From contig OZ024726.1 of assembly GCA_964016875.1 (NCBI GenBank), forward strand, positions 32,663,503 through 32,727,502: a stretch of DNA of 64,000 bases. The letters are read 5' to 3'. The stretch's first letter is position 1. Each line of letters begins with the position of its first letter. Positions 1-9,640 of the stretch are shown piece after piece. Position numbers and translations under genes: made by a program. Source of the DNA: Fallopia convolvulus (taxonomy: Eukaryota; Streptophyta; Magnoliopsida; Caryophyllales; Polygonaceae). The notes beneath the pieces are model-generated. The model was not told the DNA's origin. It saw nothing but the letters and a program-made list of their open reading frames with translations, and did not search any database.

Positions 1-599
1 ATTTGTTTGCCAATTTCCCCCTTAATTACTAACACTCGATCAAACAATTAACAACAACGCTACCTAGTGTAACTTGCCATGCGTTTTCTTGGGGTTCGGG
101 ATCTAAGTATCTCTCTTGAACGATTCGATGGATGGTTCTAATAGACCCAAGGCGGGGAAGGTAAACAAACACAGTAAAAAAAACACATAAACACACAAAA
201 AAAGAGACAAACACAAATGACCAGAACAACCAAGAAAATGGACAAACACACGTGACCAGAACAGTCGAGGGGGTATTTAGTAGACCAAAAAAAGGAAGGA
301 AAAAAAAAAGAAAAGAAAAAGAGAAAAATATATAAATAAATAAATAAAAAGGCACTAATACTAGGACCAAATGGAACTGTACAAAGAAAACACACCACAC
401 ACACGCACAACAACAAAACCAACCCAACCCTACTAAGACGATCCCTACACCCTAGGGGAAGAGTCTAAAACTCCCCACCCATCGTCATGACCCGCTATCC
501 CCCTCCTATGCCCGAATGATGTCCCTTTATAAGGCCCTGTATTGGGTCATGCCCTCTATGAGGATTAAGAAGGTCATGTCTTATCTAATGACCTAATCT
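1..599. other. no gene recognised; low-complexity flank
   Basis: I see no supportable gene here. Positions 175-420 are strongly biased (A-rich runs, ACAC and AAATAAATA tracts), and the open frames across them are low-complexity artefacts. The part nearest 600 may be the decayed 3' end and UTR of the LINE relic that follows on the minus strand, but similarity fades and I cannot fix a boundary. Confidence 0.5.
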
Positions 600-1145
600 C
601 CCAAGATTAGGCTCTCACATCTCTGCACTAGGGTGGTTGGTTGTCTTCATTACACGTGCCCAAACCATTTGATTCCCGCCTCAGCATCTTATCATTAATA
701 TTGGCTACTCTAACCTTGCTTTGGATGACTTTGTTCCTAACGTAATTTGTTCAATCTCGTCATTCGTGTGACCGCACAACCAACGTAACATCCTCATCCC
801 TGCCACCATCATCTTCTGCTCTTGGGCCTTTATTGTCGCCAACACTTTTCTACGTACAACATCTCCGGTCTCACAACAACCTTATAGAACTTTCCGTTTA
901 GTTTTGAGGTACTTTATTATCATATGAGATCCCAAACACTGCCTAATATCGATGTTAATGCCTCCATCATCTACATGACAGATTCCAAATATCCAAAGCT
1001 CTCCTTTTCCGAGATATAATCTTCTCCAAGCATCACGTCCCTGACTCCTCCAAAGCCTCTCCAAAGCCCCTCTCCAGTGCTCAATCTTACTTTTGACCCT
1101 ATCTCTATATTCACCCACCAATATAATATCATCTACGAAGAGCAC
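600..1145 (-). pseudogene. LINE reverse transcriptase, C-terminal relic
   Basis: Read on the minus strand this is the 3' part of a plant LINE ORF2. Near 1145 it has the RT catalytic box as LFVDDIILVGE. In a second frame around 880-910 it has NGKFYKVVVRPEMLYVEKCW. In a third, near 780-825, it has the conserved tail MMVAGMRMLRWLCGHT. These three blocks are typical of the region after the catalytic Asp pair in plant LINEs. The frame changes and stops between them show it is dead. The upstream RT is absent: the relic ends exactly where the CACTA terminus begins at 1147. Confidence 0.8.
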
Positions 1146-1382
1146 GCACTACAAAAAAGCAGTATTTAGCGACAACAAATAGTGGTTATTACATACCACT
1201 TTTGGGTCTCTAAATCCATTTAGTTATTTCATGTAATTTAAATAAAATTACAAATTTAAAAATCAACTTATTAAATATATTAAGGATCTAATTAATTAAA
1301 ACATTTAATTTGTAATTACATTACATAATTAATAAAAATAAAACAACAATAAACAACTAAAACAACAATAAACAACTAAACT

Positions 1383-2372
1383 AATCTGGCTGGCCTGGAT
1401 CGTTAGGAGGTAGCGCACTGGACGTGGACGGCGGTGTGTAGCTTTCCCTCATCTCTCCCATGAGCTGTTGTAGGGCTTGAATTTGGGCCGCCTATGTGGC
1501 TATGTTGGTAGCCTGCGTTGCTTGGTTCTCTTGGAGTTCGACCACTTTAACACGTAGGGAGACATTCTCATGTTGGATATATAGTATCTGAGGGGCCTCT
1601 CTTTAGGGCGCGCTTAGCTAATCACTATAATAATTTGATGCGGTAGAGACGAGACCGAAAAATTGATCCTTCTGGTCCAATCCCTCCAACACACTCCATA
1701 TGGGCTTCACACTCATCCTGAAAAGACTACGGGGTGTCGGATTGGAAGGACATTTGGGTGATGATCTCTTGGGATCGCGCCTACAAAAAATGCTAGAAAC
1801 GAGTACAAAATTTAAACTTTAACTAGTAAAAATAAATAAAATGCGAGGAAACTAAATGCCACTACTTACAACAATATCAACTGATCATCTATGTACAAAT
1901 TGTCGGTCCGAGCCGATGGATGTGTCTCGATGTGCAACTCGAGAGACATTACACTCCGACCACGAAATTGTTCCTACAAAATAAATAGACTGTTAGCAAC
2001 TATAGAAATATAAATTTAAATGCTTAACATAAAATATTTAATTTTCATACCATCAACTATTGGGTCCCGTGGTGGGATCTTGAACTGCTCATTAGAACGT
2101 AGGGATTTTCACGTCGGTTTGCCCTTTGCCATTTGAACTTGGCCTTAATATTGGACGCGTTCCAGTATGCCACCCAAAGGTCCCAGACAACTGTCTCTAA
2201 CCACTTCAAGTGCTTTCTTGTTACGCAAGCTTTCGGGACAAAGTCAGCGTACCGTCGGGTACACTACTTCTCCCACAATTTTCGGATCATATCGAGATGC
2301 ATGTCAAGCTGAGTATTGTCCCAAAAGAAGTGAGCCTGAAACGGGAAAAATTATACGATATTAATACATAGT
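1383..2372 (-). pseudogene. TNP1-like transposase (Transposase_24, Ptta/En/Spm) remnant
   Basis: Minus-strand exons can be read in pieces. The first, about 2345-2080, follows an AG acceptor and contains LKWLETVVWDLWVAYWNAS followed by KFKWQRANRRENPY, the Trp/Tyr-rich core and the basic 'NR' block of the Transposase_24 family. A second, about 1975-1865, reads RGRSVMSLELHIETHPS. A third, about 1785-1383, holds PRSLFRMSVKPIWSVLEGL and ends in ALQQLMGEMRESYTPP and a final PGQPD stop. In-frame stops (after the first Trp-Glu-Lys, and near 1620) mark it as dead. In CACTA elements this gene product is a DNA-binding accessory protein. It is the 3' gene of the element. Confidence 0.75.
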
Positions 2373-2745
2373 TTTAGAATTATAATATGACAAATGCAAA
2401 ACCTTACCATCCAAGATGCATACAATCGAGCATGGGTTTTCAAACTCGCTAGCATGAAATTTGAAGTGTGGTTGTTTAGTTGATTGGTGGTGACGTACGT
2501 CGACTAACGTGATGTAGGGTCGGATAGATCCGACCTACGAACTCTCAAAAAACGTGTTTTAGTAAAGTTAGTAAGTACAAATTATATGATCATATATTTC
2601 ATAAAGGACGTATACCTCCTCTCACAATGTCGAACTCCTCAATCTTGTCATGGTCGAGCCCACATGATAGGTGATGAGGCTGGACTTACCCGACACTAGA
2701 GACCTTGGATGCTATACCATTTGGCAAGGCCATAGTGGTGGCCTC
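2373..2745 (-). other. upstream part of the TNP1-like gene, degraded
   Basis: This stretch separates the Transposase_24 exon from the Cassandra insertion. On the minus strand, short coding-like patches (for example VGRIYPTLHHVSRR near 2550-2500) are broken by stops and by AT-rich intron-like DNA. It is most simply the 5' half of the same CACTA gene. I cannot define exons. Confidence 0.4.
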
Positions 2746-2942
2746 TGTAACACCCTGATAGTTTATAAGGGATTGCGGTGTTCCCCATGTTAACAAGAGC
2801 TTTCCTTTTTAAGGTTTGAACGAGAACAAAAGAACTCAAAAAGTTAAGCGTGTAAGAGCGAGAGTAGTATAAGGATGGGTGTCCTCCTAGGAAGTCCTTG
2901 AGTTGACATGGGATTGCACTTCTAAAGACCTCGAGCCTTACA
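2746..2942 (+). repeat. Cassandra 5' LTR with 5S rRNA-like promoter
   Basis: The LTR runs from TGTAACACCC to CCTTACA. Positions 2831-2900 follow the 5S rRNA consensus: AGTTAAGCGTG (A-box) at about 2842, GCGAGAGTAGTAT (intermediate element) at 2858, and GGATGGGT followed by CCTCCTAGGAAGTCC (C-box) at 2873-2897. In the family this drives RNA polymerase III transcription. Small changes in the C-box suggest decay. Confidence 0.88.
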
Positions 2943-3059
2943 AATGGTATTAGATTCGACTTTGGGTTACAAGTTGGCTTAGTCTAGAGGGCGGTCACTC
3001 GACCCAAAGGGCAGCCCTTAGGCCTTGACGAGAACGTCAAGTGCTTAAGTGGGGAAAAT

Positions 3060-3254
3060 AGTAACAACCCGATAGTTTATAAGAGATTAAGATACTCCCC
3101 ATATCAACAAGACCTCTTCCTTTTCAGGGTTTGAGTGAGGACAAAGAAATCAAAATTTAAGCATGCAGGGGCGAGAGTAGTACCGGGATAGGGTGACTTC
3201 CTGGAAAGTCATTGTTGACAAGGGATTGCACTTCTAAATGCCAAGGGCCTTACA
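3060..3254 (+). repeat. Cassandra 3' LTR
   Basis: Second copy of the terminal repeat. The 5S-like block spans about 3146-3212: TTTAAGCATGC, GGCGAGAGTAGTACC, then GGGTGACTTCCTGGAAAGTC. Some positions are closer to canonical 5S than in the first LTR and others further, so the two LTRs have diverged independently. Confidence 0.88.
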
Positions 3255-4298
3255 ACTTCCTCCTCTATTGATGTGGTTCAAAGAGGCAAATCTCGGCTCG
3301 GAATATCGAGCATGTCATCCTTCTCTATCGGGGAGGATGTTACATGCATGGAGGGCGACAATATATTCCTGTATCTCGAGGTGGATGAGGGTGTCTATGT
3401 GGCATCTTAAGTACATATTTAACACTAAATTAATAAAATATCATAAATAATCCCAAACTCATCAATAAATTATCCAATTCGATTATATCAATTTCATCCT
3501 AAGTCAACCCTAAAATAACCAAATTATCAAATTATCAAATTATCCAATTCGATTATATCAATTGCATCCTATTTCATCAACTTATCAAATTATCCAATTC
3601 ATCAAATTATAAAATTTATCCAAACTCATCAAACTTCTACGTACAAATAATACCAAATAATATCAACTTTATCTTAATCTAGGTTACCCTCAATTAATTA
3701 TAAAAACCCAATAAAATAATATAACCCAAATTATCCCAATAAAACAATTTAATCTAAAAAAACAACGATCAAAACATTAACAATAACTGATCACAATAGA
3801 TCAAAAATAATAGCAGATCAACACCAACACAACAAAAAACAATAATCAACCAATTTCCTCACAACAAAAAAGAGGGTTTAGGGTTTATTTGGAGGGGAAG
3901 AGGGGGAGGAGTGGTAGGAAAGATCTGGCCTGGAAGAGGAGGGCGACTTTCGAGCCTAGGTGGAGTGGTGCGGCCGCCGACGGTGGAGAGAGGAGGAGGA
4001 GAGCGGGGCAAAGAGAGGAGGAGGAGAGCAGGAGAGTGAGGGTTGTGTTACCCTAACCAATGAAGAGGAGGAGGAGAGGAGGGAGAGATGGAAAAGAGAT
4101 GAGGGAGAGGGGGAAGAGAGCGCCAACGGTGGTGTAGCGGGTGGAGAGAGTCGACGTTTTGGAGGCGGAAGAGCAGGGCAGAGAGAGGAGTAGGAGGAGA
4201 GGGAGTCGGTGGCCGAAAATGTAACGAGGGTAATGGGGAAGAAGATAGGGCGATATAGTGGAGGAATTAGCAACCACGTGGTCGTTAATTAGTGATCA
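3255..4298 (-). other. CACTA internal DNA, probable TNP1-like 5' region
   Basis: No intact gene. 3255-3440 continues the degraded minus-strand TNP1-like gene. 3450-3860 is AT-rich and includes two copies of a 30-bp unit (AATTATCCAATTCGATTATATC) at about 3470 and 3540. 3885-4210 is almost pure purine (GAGGAGG repeats) on the plus strand, so pyrimidine-rich on the coding strand, as expected of a 5' UTR or intron. A palindromic AGCAACCACGTGGTCGTTAATT lies at 4269-4290, next to the Helitron. Confidence 0.45.
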
Positions 4299-4953
4299 CT
4301 AGCATAAGTACCTGTATCATGTACGGTTTTGGTTATATATAAATAATATATTTTAAAAATAAATTAATTTTTAAAAATATTTTGTTTTGTTATTATTTTT
4401 ATTTAAATATGAACAAAAAAATTCAATTATTTTTATTTATTTTTTCAAAATAAATATAAGTTAGAAGTGTAGTATTAAAACGAACGTAAAAGCGAGATAA
4501 TTAAATAACTTTTTTCTATTTTTGTATTAAATCAGTGTTAATATATAATTATGGAAGAAAATATGTAATTCATAAAGGAGAAATCAAATATTTGCATAAA
4601 TATATATTAAATCTAGTTATTATTTTTTTTTACTGATTTAGATAAGAATGAATATATCTTGTTATAAATATCTTTTACTAAAATTAGTTTTGAATTAGTT
4701 TTAAGATATTTGATGAGGTGTCATAATATATGCAAAATGAATATTGTGAGTCACTTTTTTTATTATATAGATAAACATATATTATTTTTATATCATTATT
4801 TTATAAAGGATAAATATAAAATATAAATCAGTAAAAAAATCAATCAATTACAAGATAAATACAAAATAGTTAGATAGAAATAATTTCAAAATCAATCAAT
4901 TAAAAGATAAATACAAAATAGTTAGATAGAAATAATTTCAAAATCAATCAATT

Positions 4954-5002
<49 letters not shown>

Positions 5003-5453
5003 TTAGTTAAAAATATCGTTAAAAATTATTATATTAGGTTAGTTTAGAATATTAAAAGATAAATATAAAGGATAAAATCATTTTAAAATCAATACGTCAG
5101 TTCACATCAATTTGTTATGTTAGTTAAAATCTTAAATATAAATATAAAAAATAAAATTATTTAGAAATAAATTTGTTAGGTTAAAAGATAAATATAAATC
5201 AATTTGTTAGTTCAAGTTAGAAGTTAATTTATTAGCTTAAAAGACAAGTGTAAATCAGTTGGTTAGGTTAAAAGATAAATACAAATGAATTTGTTAAATT
5301 AAAAGATTTATGCAAGTATTAAATATTTTTAAAGGGTTAAATATGTGGATAATAGGTGGCACCACATATGCAAATTTAACTACGGTTTAACACATAGGCG
5401 AAATGAACCAGAGGCAGACATACGTCAACAAAGCTTCTTCTTTAGTATATAGA
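4299..5453 (-). mobile_element. non-autonomous Helitron A
   Basis: Read on the minus strand the element starts TCTATATACTAAAGAAGAAG (5453 downward) and ends GTACTTATGCTAG (4299). The 3' end is preceded by a short imperfect hairpin, CCGTACATGATACAGG. It lies between A (4298) and T (5454), the A/T target of Helitrons, with no duplication. It is 1,155 bp, AT-rich, and has no RepHel coding. Helitron B at 8383 shares both ends, so the two are one family. Confidence 0.8.
4836..4992. repeat. 53-bp tandem repeat followed by (AT)n
   Basis: Within Helitron A, a unit beginning AAATCAATCAATTA..AGATAAATAC and ending TAGAAATAATTTC is present about 2.3 times, nearly identical, then runs into an (AT)n tract at about 4957-4992. 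A looser AGATAAATATAAATCAATTTGTTAG-like repeat continues to about 5320. Confidence 0.85.
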
Positions 5454-5471
5454 TAGATAGATAGATAGATA
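5451..5471. repeat. (GATA)n microsatellite at the Helitron 5' boundary
   Basis: Five copies of ATAG/GATA directly abut the Helitron TC start. The repeat makes the exact 5' nucleotide uncertain by multiples of 4 bp. Confidence 0.85.
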
Positions 5472-5905
5472 TGGTTGCTAAGTAACTACCATGTGGTTGT
5501 TAATTTTTATTTTTTTTTGCATTTAGTGACTTTATGGTCTCTAATTCCAAAAAATAACTACCAAATTATTTCTTTTTTTTTTATATTTAGCGTCCACATG
5601 TCACTAATTATAAGAAATTAAATTTTGTGCTATCTGAAATTGTTCCCACCCTTTTTGGTCATTCGCGACCATATGGTCGCAAATTACCAAAAATAAATAA
5701 ACTTCGCACTATCTGAAGTTGTTCCCACTTTGTTTTGGTAATTAGCTACCATGTGATTGTTAATGGTCAAATTTTTTTTGATGCTATCTAGAATTGTTTC
5801 CATCTAATTTTTGTCAATCAGCGTCCATATGGTCGCTAATTACCAAAAATATTTTGATATTTAGCTATCATGTGGTCGCTAATTACTAAGAATTTGAAAG
5901 CGCTT
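5472..5905. repeat. CACTA palindromic repeat array, internal block
   Basis: About six degenerate copies of a palindrome related to TTAGCGACCATATGGTCGCTAATT occur here. The best is CGCGACCATATGGTCGC at 5665-5680. Others lie at about 5465, 5590, 5735, 5820 and 5862. Copies are joined by a shared spacer containing AATTACCAAAAAT and 'TTGTTCCCAC'. In CACTA elements such repeats are transposase-binding subterminal sites. Here a block also lies internally, between the two genes. Confidence 0.7.
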
Positions 5906-6044
5906 TCAATTAATGTATATATTATAATTAAAATAAATATAAGTACATTAAAATAAATAGATACATTATCAATGTGACTGAACATATATGTACTAGTTAA
6001 TTAATTTAATATACATTTCAAATGGATAAATCAATTTGTATTGG

Positions 6045-7200
6045 ATCGAGCGACAATTACAACTTCCCTTGGCAAATGAATAGGCAAGTGCCCATTCAAT
6101 CATAGAACTCAGGGGGAAAGATTCGCTCCAACTTGCACAATATTATGGGTATTTCCTCGTGCAAATTCACTACTACTTCATACTTAAGCTAATAACACCT
6201 CGTCTCATTACACATTGAAGATGGAATATTGTATGGTGTTAGAATCACATGCCATAAAGAGTATTGCTGCCCCGATGATCCGAAAGTATTGAAACTGTAT
6301 ATGGACAGACCTAGTTTGACATTGTGCGATTCTACAGTTAAACCTGGTTACATTAGATTCAAATGCTTCCATGCCTCTCCATTTGACGATGGTCGCATCA
6401 CTCCATCTTCTTGTACGTACTCTGCATGCCATTGCATGTGTTCAACAATAATCACCAAAGTATATAGTGTTTGTAACCATTGAGTTATCGACAAGTAAAA
6501 CGTTCGAGAGTAGGGAATGAGCTTTGTCTTGCCTTGCTTTCATATAGGATATATGATCATATATCTTTTAGGACGTGTATTCTTCATCTACGCCCTAGTA
6601 TATCATCAAGAATTTTTATAACAATTTATGGCTTTGTACGACAAACCGAGACCCTCAACTAGTTTTTTGTCTCGTTAAACATGGTTGGTAATCGTGTCTC
6701 TAGGTGGGAGATCTGTCCACAGAAATATGACATCATGCCATACCCTCACTCTACCAACCTTAGCATTGAGTTGAGGCTAAGTATCTCATTCTCCGCCTCC
6801 ACCTGGGAGACATCAGATCAAGCCACATTTGCCTATTCGCAGCCGCCAACATGTCATAAATACATTGTGCATCGGGATTTGACACTTCAGGATAATATTG
6901 CTCACTGTCTATTCTTGCCTCCTCATTTTGCACGGGATCGGTGTTAGATCGTATACTAAACCCATCTTAAGCCATCTGCTCCATATAATTTTGACCTCTA
7001 GGTAATAGCATTGGGTCAGTGCCATTACAACCCCCATTTTGTCTAGACTCATCCAACAATACAACAAACATTTCACTTGTCTCCTCATGAGAACTCCATT
7101 GGTAATAATTGTTTACAAAACCCTTACAAACAAGATGATACCTCACTTCATCTACAAGAATATGGTTCCTATTTTTGCACTTCCAACAAGGACATCATAA
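6045..7200 (-). pseudogene. TNP2 transposase remnant (Transposase-associated plus Tnp2)
   Basis: From right to left on the minus strand: CPCWKCKNRNHILVDEVRYH followed by LVCKGF (7194-7100), the zinc-binding Transposase-associated domain; then EEARIDSEQYYPEVSNPDAQ and IYDMLAAANRQMWLDL (6935-6840); then YVQEDGVMRPSSNGEAWKHL (about 6420-6350) and VKLGLSIYSFNTFG followed by ILTPYNIPSSMCNET (6310-6205), the core of the Tnp2 family; then EIPIILCKLERIFPPEFYD (6150-6095), from the later region. Multiple stops, plus deletion of most of the catalytic part between the last two blocks, show it is dead. TNP2 is the DDE-type transposase that cuts the CACTA ends. Confidence 0.8.
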
Positions 7201-7394
7201 TTCTTGCAGGTTAAATCTAGGCATTGAATTGTAAAAGTCAACAAATTGTACAACACCAACAACAAACTGGTCGTTCAACAATCTATTGATAATTCGCAAA
7301 TACATCCACTCACATATTTTTTTACTTGTAAAACAATACATATTGTGCATTCCATTTCAAAACAAATTAACATACTTTAGAAAATAATTTTTCG

Positions 7395-8382
7395 GTAATT
7401 TGCGACCATATTGTCGCTAATTAGCGACCATATCGACGCGAATTACTAAGAAAATTATCACCTACAACACTTGCGTAAATAAAATTTTATCTTCAATTAC
7501 ACTTTTGCATTTCTTGATAATTAGCATCCACATGGTCGTTAAGCACCATTTATAAGGAAGTTAGAGACCATATGGTCGCAAATTACCAAAAAAAATGGTT
7601 ACCTACAACACTATCGCACGTAAATAAAATTTTATCTCTACTTTTGTATTTCCTAATAATTAGCAACCATACAGACGTTAATTAGCGTATACGTGGTCGC
7701 TAAACACCATTTATGAGGAAGTTGGTGACCATATGGACGTGAAACACATGAAATCAGGAAGTTAGCAACTATGTGGTCGCAAATTACCAAAATTAATAAC
7801 TATCTCAAATTGTAGGATATTAGTCAAAATTGTATACAAATTTTTCTCAACACAAATAACACAATCTTCCACAATTATTCAAAATAAACGATATCAACAA
7901 CACTTGCGTATGTAAAACTTGACTATACAACACATAAAGACTATTATTACATACCTGCAAGTTTTTTGAAACAAAATCCGATTAAATTACTTTTCGTTCT
8001 ACGAATGAGTGTGCAAATAATTAAACCTTCACTCTTCATTTTATGGATATATTTGTATACAAATGAACCAAGAAGTCGAAGATATATATGAAATGATAAT
8101 AGCAATTCGCGTTCACGTGGACGCTATGTTGGCGACAATATTCCCTCCTTTTCAATGAAGAATGGTATTAATGACGACTTGGAGGCAATTTTTGCGTCAA
8201 GATGCGCGCCAAGTTTTTTTCTTTTTTTAGCACCCATGTGGTCGCTAAATCGTAGACGTTGATTAGCGACTAAATAGTTGCTATGTCTAGATCTAGAATT
8301 AGCGAACATGTAGACGCTAATTCGTGACCATGTGGTCGCTAGTTACAGGATTGGAATTCACGACTATTTGGTCGCTAATACA
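7395..8382. repeat. CACTA subterminal palindromic repeat array
   Basis: At least ten degenerate palindromic sites occur, for example GCGACCATATTGTCGC (7402), AGACCATATGGTCGC (7565), AGCAACTATGTGGTCGC (7765), CACCCATGTGGTCGC (8230) and CGTGACCATGTGGTCGC (8320). Many sit as adjacent pairs ending AATTACCAAAA. No gene is seen between them. The array lies toward the transposon's 5' end (element is minus), where CACTA transposase binding sites are expected. Helitron B interrupts it at 8383. Confidence 0.75.
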
Positions 8383-8897
8383 TCTATATACAAAAGAAAA
8401 CACATTCGTGCCACATGTCAGCCTCACATTTATTTTGCTTATGTGTCGCCTCTATATTTATTTCGCTTATCTGGCACCACATCATCAACACTCTAAAAAG
8501 TAATTCAATACTAATTATAAATAAGTATATTTATACCTATTTTGTCTTATTTTATATAGGTTTGTTAAAAAAACAAGTGAATCTTGGATTCATTCTTATC
8601 TTATCCCTCCTTGATTAATTACACATTTTCTTAATTAATTATATATTTAAATCACATGACAAAAAAATTATATAAGCTATAATTAAACTTTTTAGATCAT
8701 ATATGTATATATTTTTAATTTAAACATATACATACAAATTTAAAAAATTGCTAAACTAATTCATTTCCTTTTAGTAAAGGAGAAAATAAAACATTGAGTT
8801 TTACATAAAAATAATCGATAATTTTATCATTATTCACATAAAAAATAAATTATTTACATTTAACCAAACTCATACAGGTTACGTGTACTTATGCTAG
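8383..8897 (+). mobile_element. non-autonomous Helitron B
   Basis: It starts TCTATATACAAAAGAAAAC after an A (8382) and ends GTACTTATGCTAG before a T (8898), a classical Helitron A/T target without duplication. Its last 13 bases are identical to those of Helitron A, and the first nine match. It is 515 bp, AT-rich and non-coding. The CACTA subterminal sequence continues on both sides (GGTCGCTAATAC / TTTAGCGACCATTTG). Confidence 0.82.
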
Positions 8898-9033
8898 TTC
8901 TATAGCTAATTTAGCGACCATTTGTTGTAATGACATTTATTACTACTATAAAAAGGAATTTCAAACCGACCCTTGGTACAAACCTGTCTGGATCTAAAAG
9001 TATTGTGTGTCTCCAGACTCTCCACTAGTAGTG

Positions 9034-9640
9034 ACGGACCGGGGCGGGGGCTGGCGGGGGCCGGTGCCCCCACTTCCCTTCGAACAATTATTTATTTTTA
9101 TTGGTGTAATTTTTTTTTTGTAAAGTATAAAATTAAAAAACTACACTATAATACTACAAGTATTGATTAGTCTAGTTGGTGTAGTCCTTATTTTACTAGT
9201 GAAGAGTACATTGTTCGAATCTTGTTTCTTAATTTAAATTAACATTTTTCATTTCTAATTTTGTTGGCAATTTTTTAATAACCTGAATATGTTTATCTAT
9301 CATGTTTTGTATCTTTTTTTATAATTTTTCTTTCTTAGTATAAATTAGTCTTTTCTTCTTTTCTAGTTTGTTAATTTTTTTTAAGAACTTGAATTATGTT
9401 TTCTCCATCAATGTATATGCTAATTTTAAAAAGTATACTATGGAATAACAACTATTTTAACAAATGGTAAAAAAAATTTATGATTTAACGATCATTTTCA
9501 ATAAAAAAAATATAAAAAAATTTCGAAAACGATGTCACTAGCATTACCGATGCGATCACCGCGGACAACACCACCCTCTCGGGTAATATAGCCCCCCGCG
9601 CCGCTTCCAAAAGATCCTGCATCCGTGACTGTCCGCTAGG
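9034..9640. other. possible small TIR element with GC-rich ends
   Basis: GTGACGGACCGGGGCGGGG at 9031-9049 is echoed in inverted form by GGATGCAGG and GTCACGGATG at 9603-9632, with GC-rich tips around an AT-rich centre that has no coding potential. This looks like the two ends of a 600-bp non-autonomous DNA element abutting the CACTA end. I see no clear target duplication and do not assign a family. Confidence 0.35.

Larger units (their letters stand above)
2746..3254 (+). mobile_element. Cassandra TRIM (non-coding terminal-repeat retrotransposon)
   Basis: Two direct repeats of about 195 bp (2746-2942 and 3060-3254) start TGTAACAC/AGTAACAA and end CCTTACA. The 117-bp centre has a primer site beginning TGGTATTAGATTC at 2945, close to the initiator tRNA-Met complement, and a purine tract GTGGGGAAAA just before the second repeat. 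It encodes no protein. Each repeat contains a 5S rRNA-like block, the hallmark of Cassandra. Five-base flanks (GCCTC left, ACTTC right) agree at only 3 of 5 positions, so the insertion is old or the duplication has decayed. It sits in the 5' region of the CACTA TNP1-like gene. Confidence 0.9.
1147..9033 (-). mobile_element. CACTA (En/Spm) DNA transposon, decayed, with nested insertions
   Basis: The left end reads CACTACAAAAAAGC at 1147. The right end reads ...GTAGTG at 9028-9033. Both are flanked by the trinucleotide ACG (1144-1146, 9034-9036), matching the 3-bp target duplication of CACTA elements. Gene order on the minus strand is TNP2 remnant (7200-6045), then TNP1-like Transposase_24 remnant (2372-1383), as in plant CACTA elements. 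Arrays of a GCGACCATATGGTCGC-type palindrome fill 5472-5905 and 7395-8382, with one copy after 8897. Insertions inside are Cassandra (2746-3254) and Helitrons (4299-5453, 8383-8897). The right terminal repeat matches the left only over about 6 bp, so the right boundary is less certain than the identity. Confidence 0.8.

Noticed and set aside
29..427. Hydrophobic 132-codon minus frame near the window start
   Set aside because: Arises from A-rich/T-rich low complexity (runs of Phe, Leu, Tyr). No domain and no start context.
2831..2900. A 5S rRNA gene or pseudogene
   Set aside because: The 5S-like block lies inside both of two flanking direct repeats with primer site and polypurine tract, so it is the Cassandra LTR promoter, not a 5S gene.
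3956..4277. Open frames of Glu/Arg or Pro/Ser in the purine-rich tract
   Set aside because: A GAGGAGG-type simple sequence keeps all frames open. No recognisable protein.
6229..6947. Plus-strand frames in the TNP2 region
   Set aside because: The minus strand carries clear Tnp2 motifs. The plus frames are shadows.
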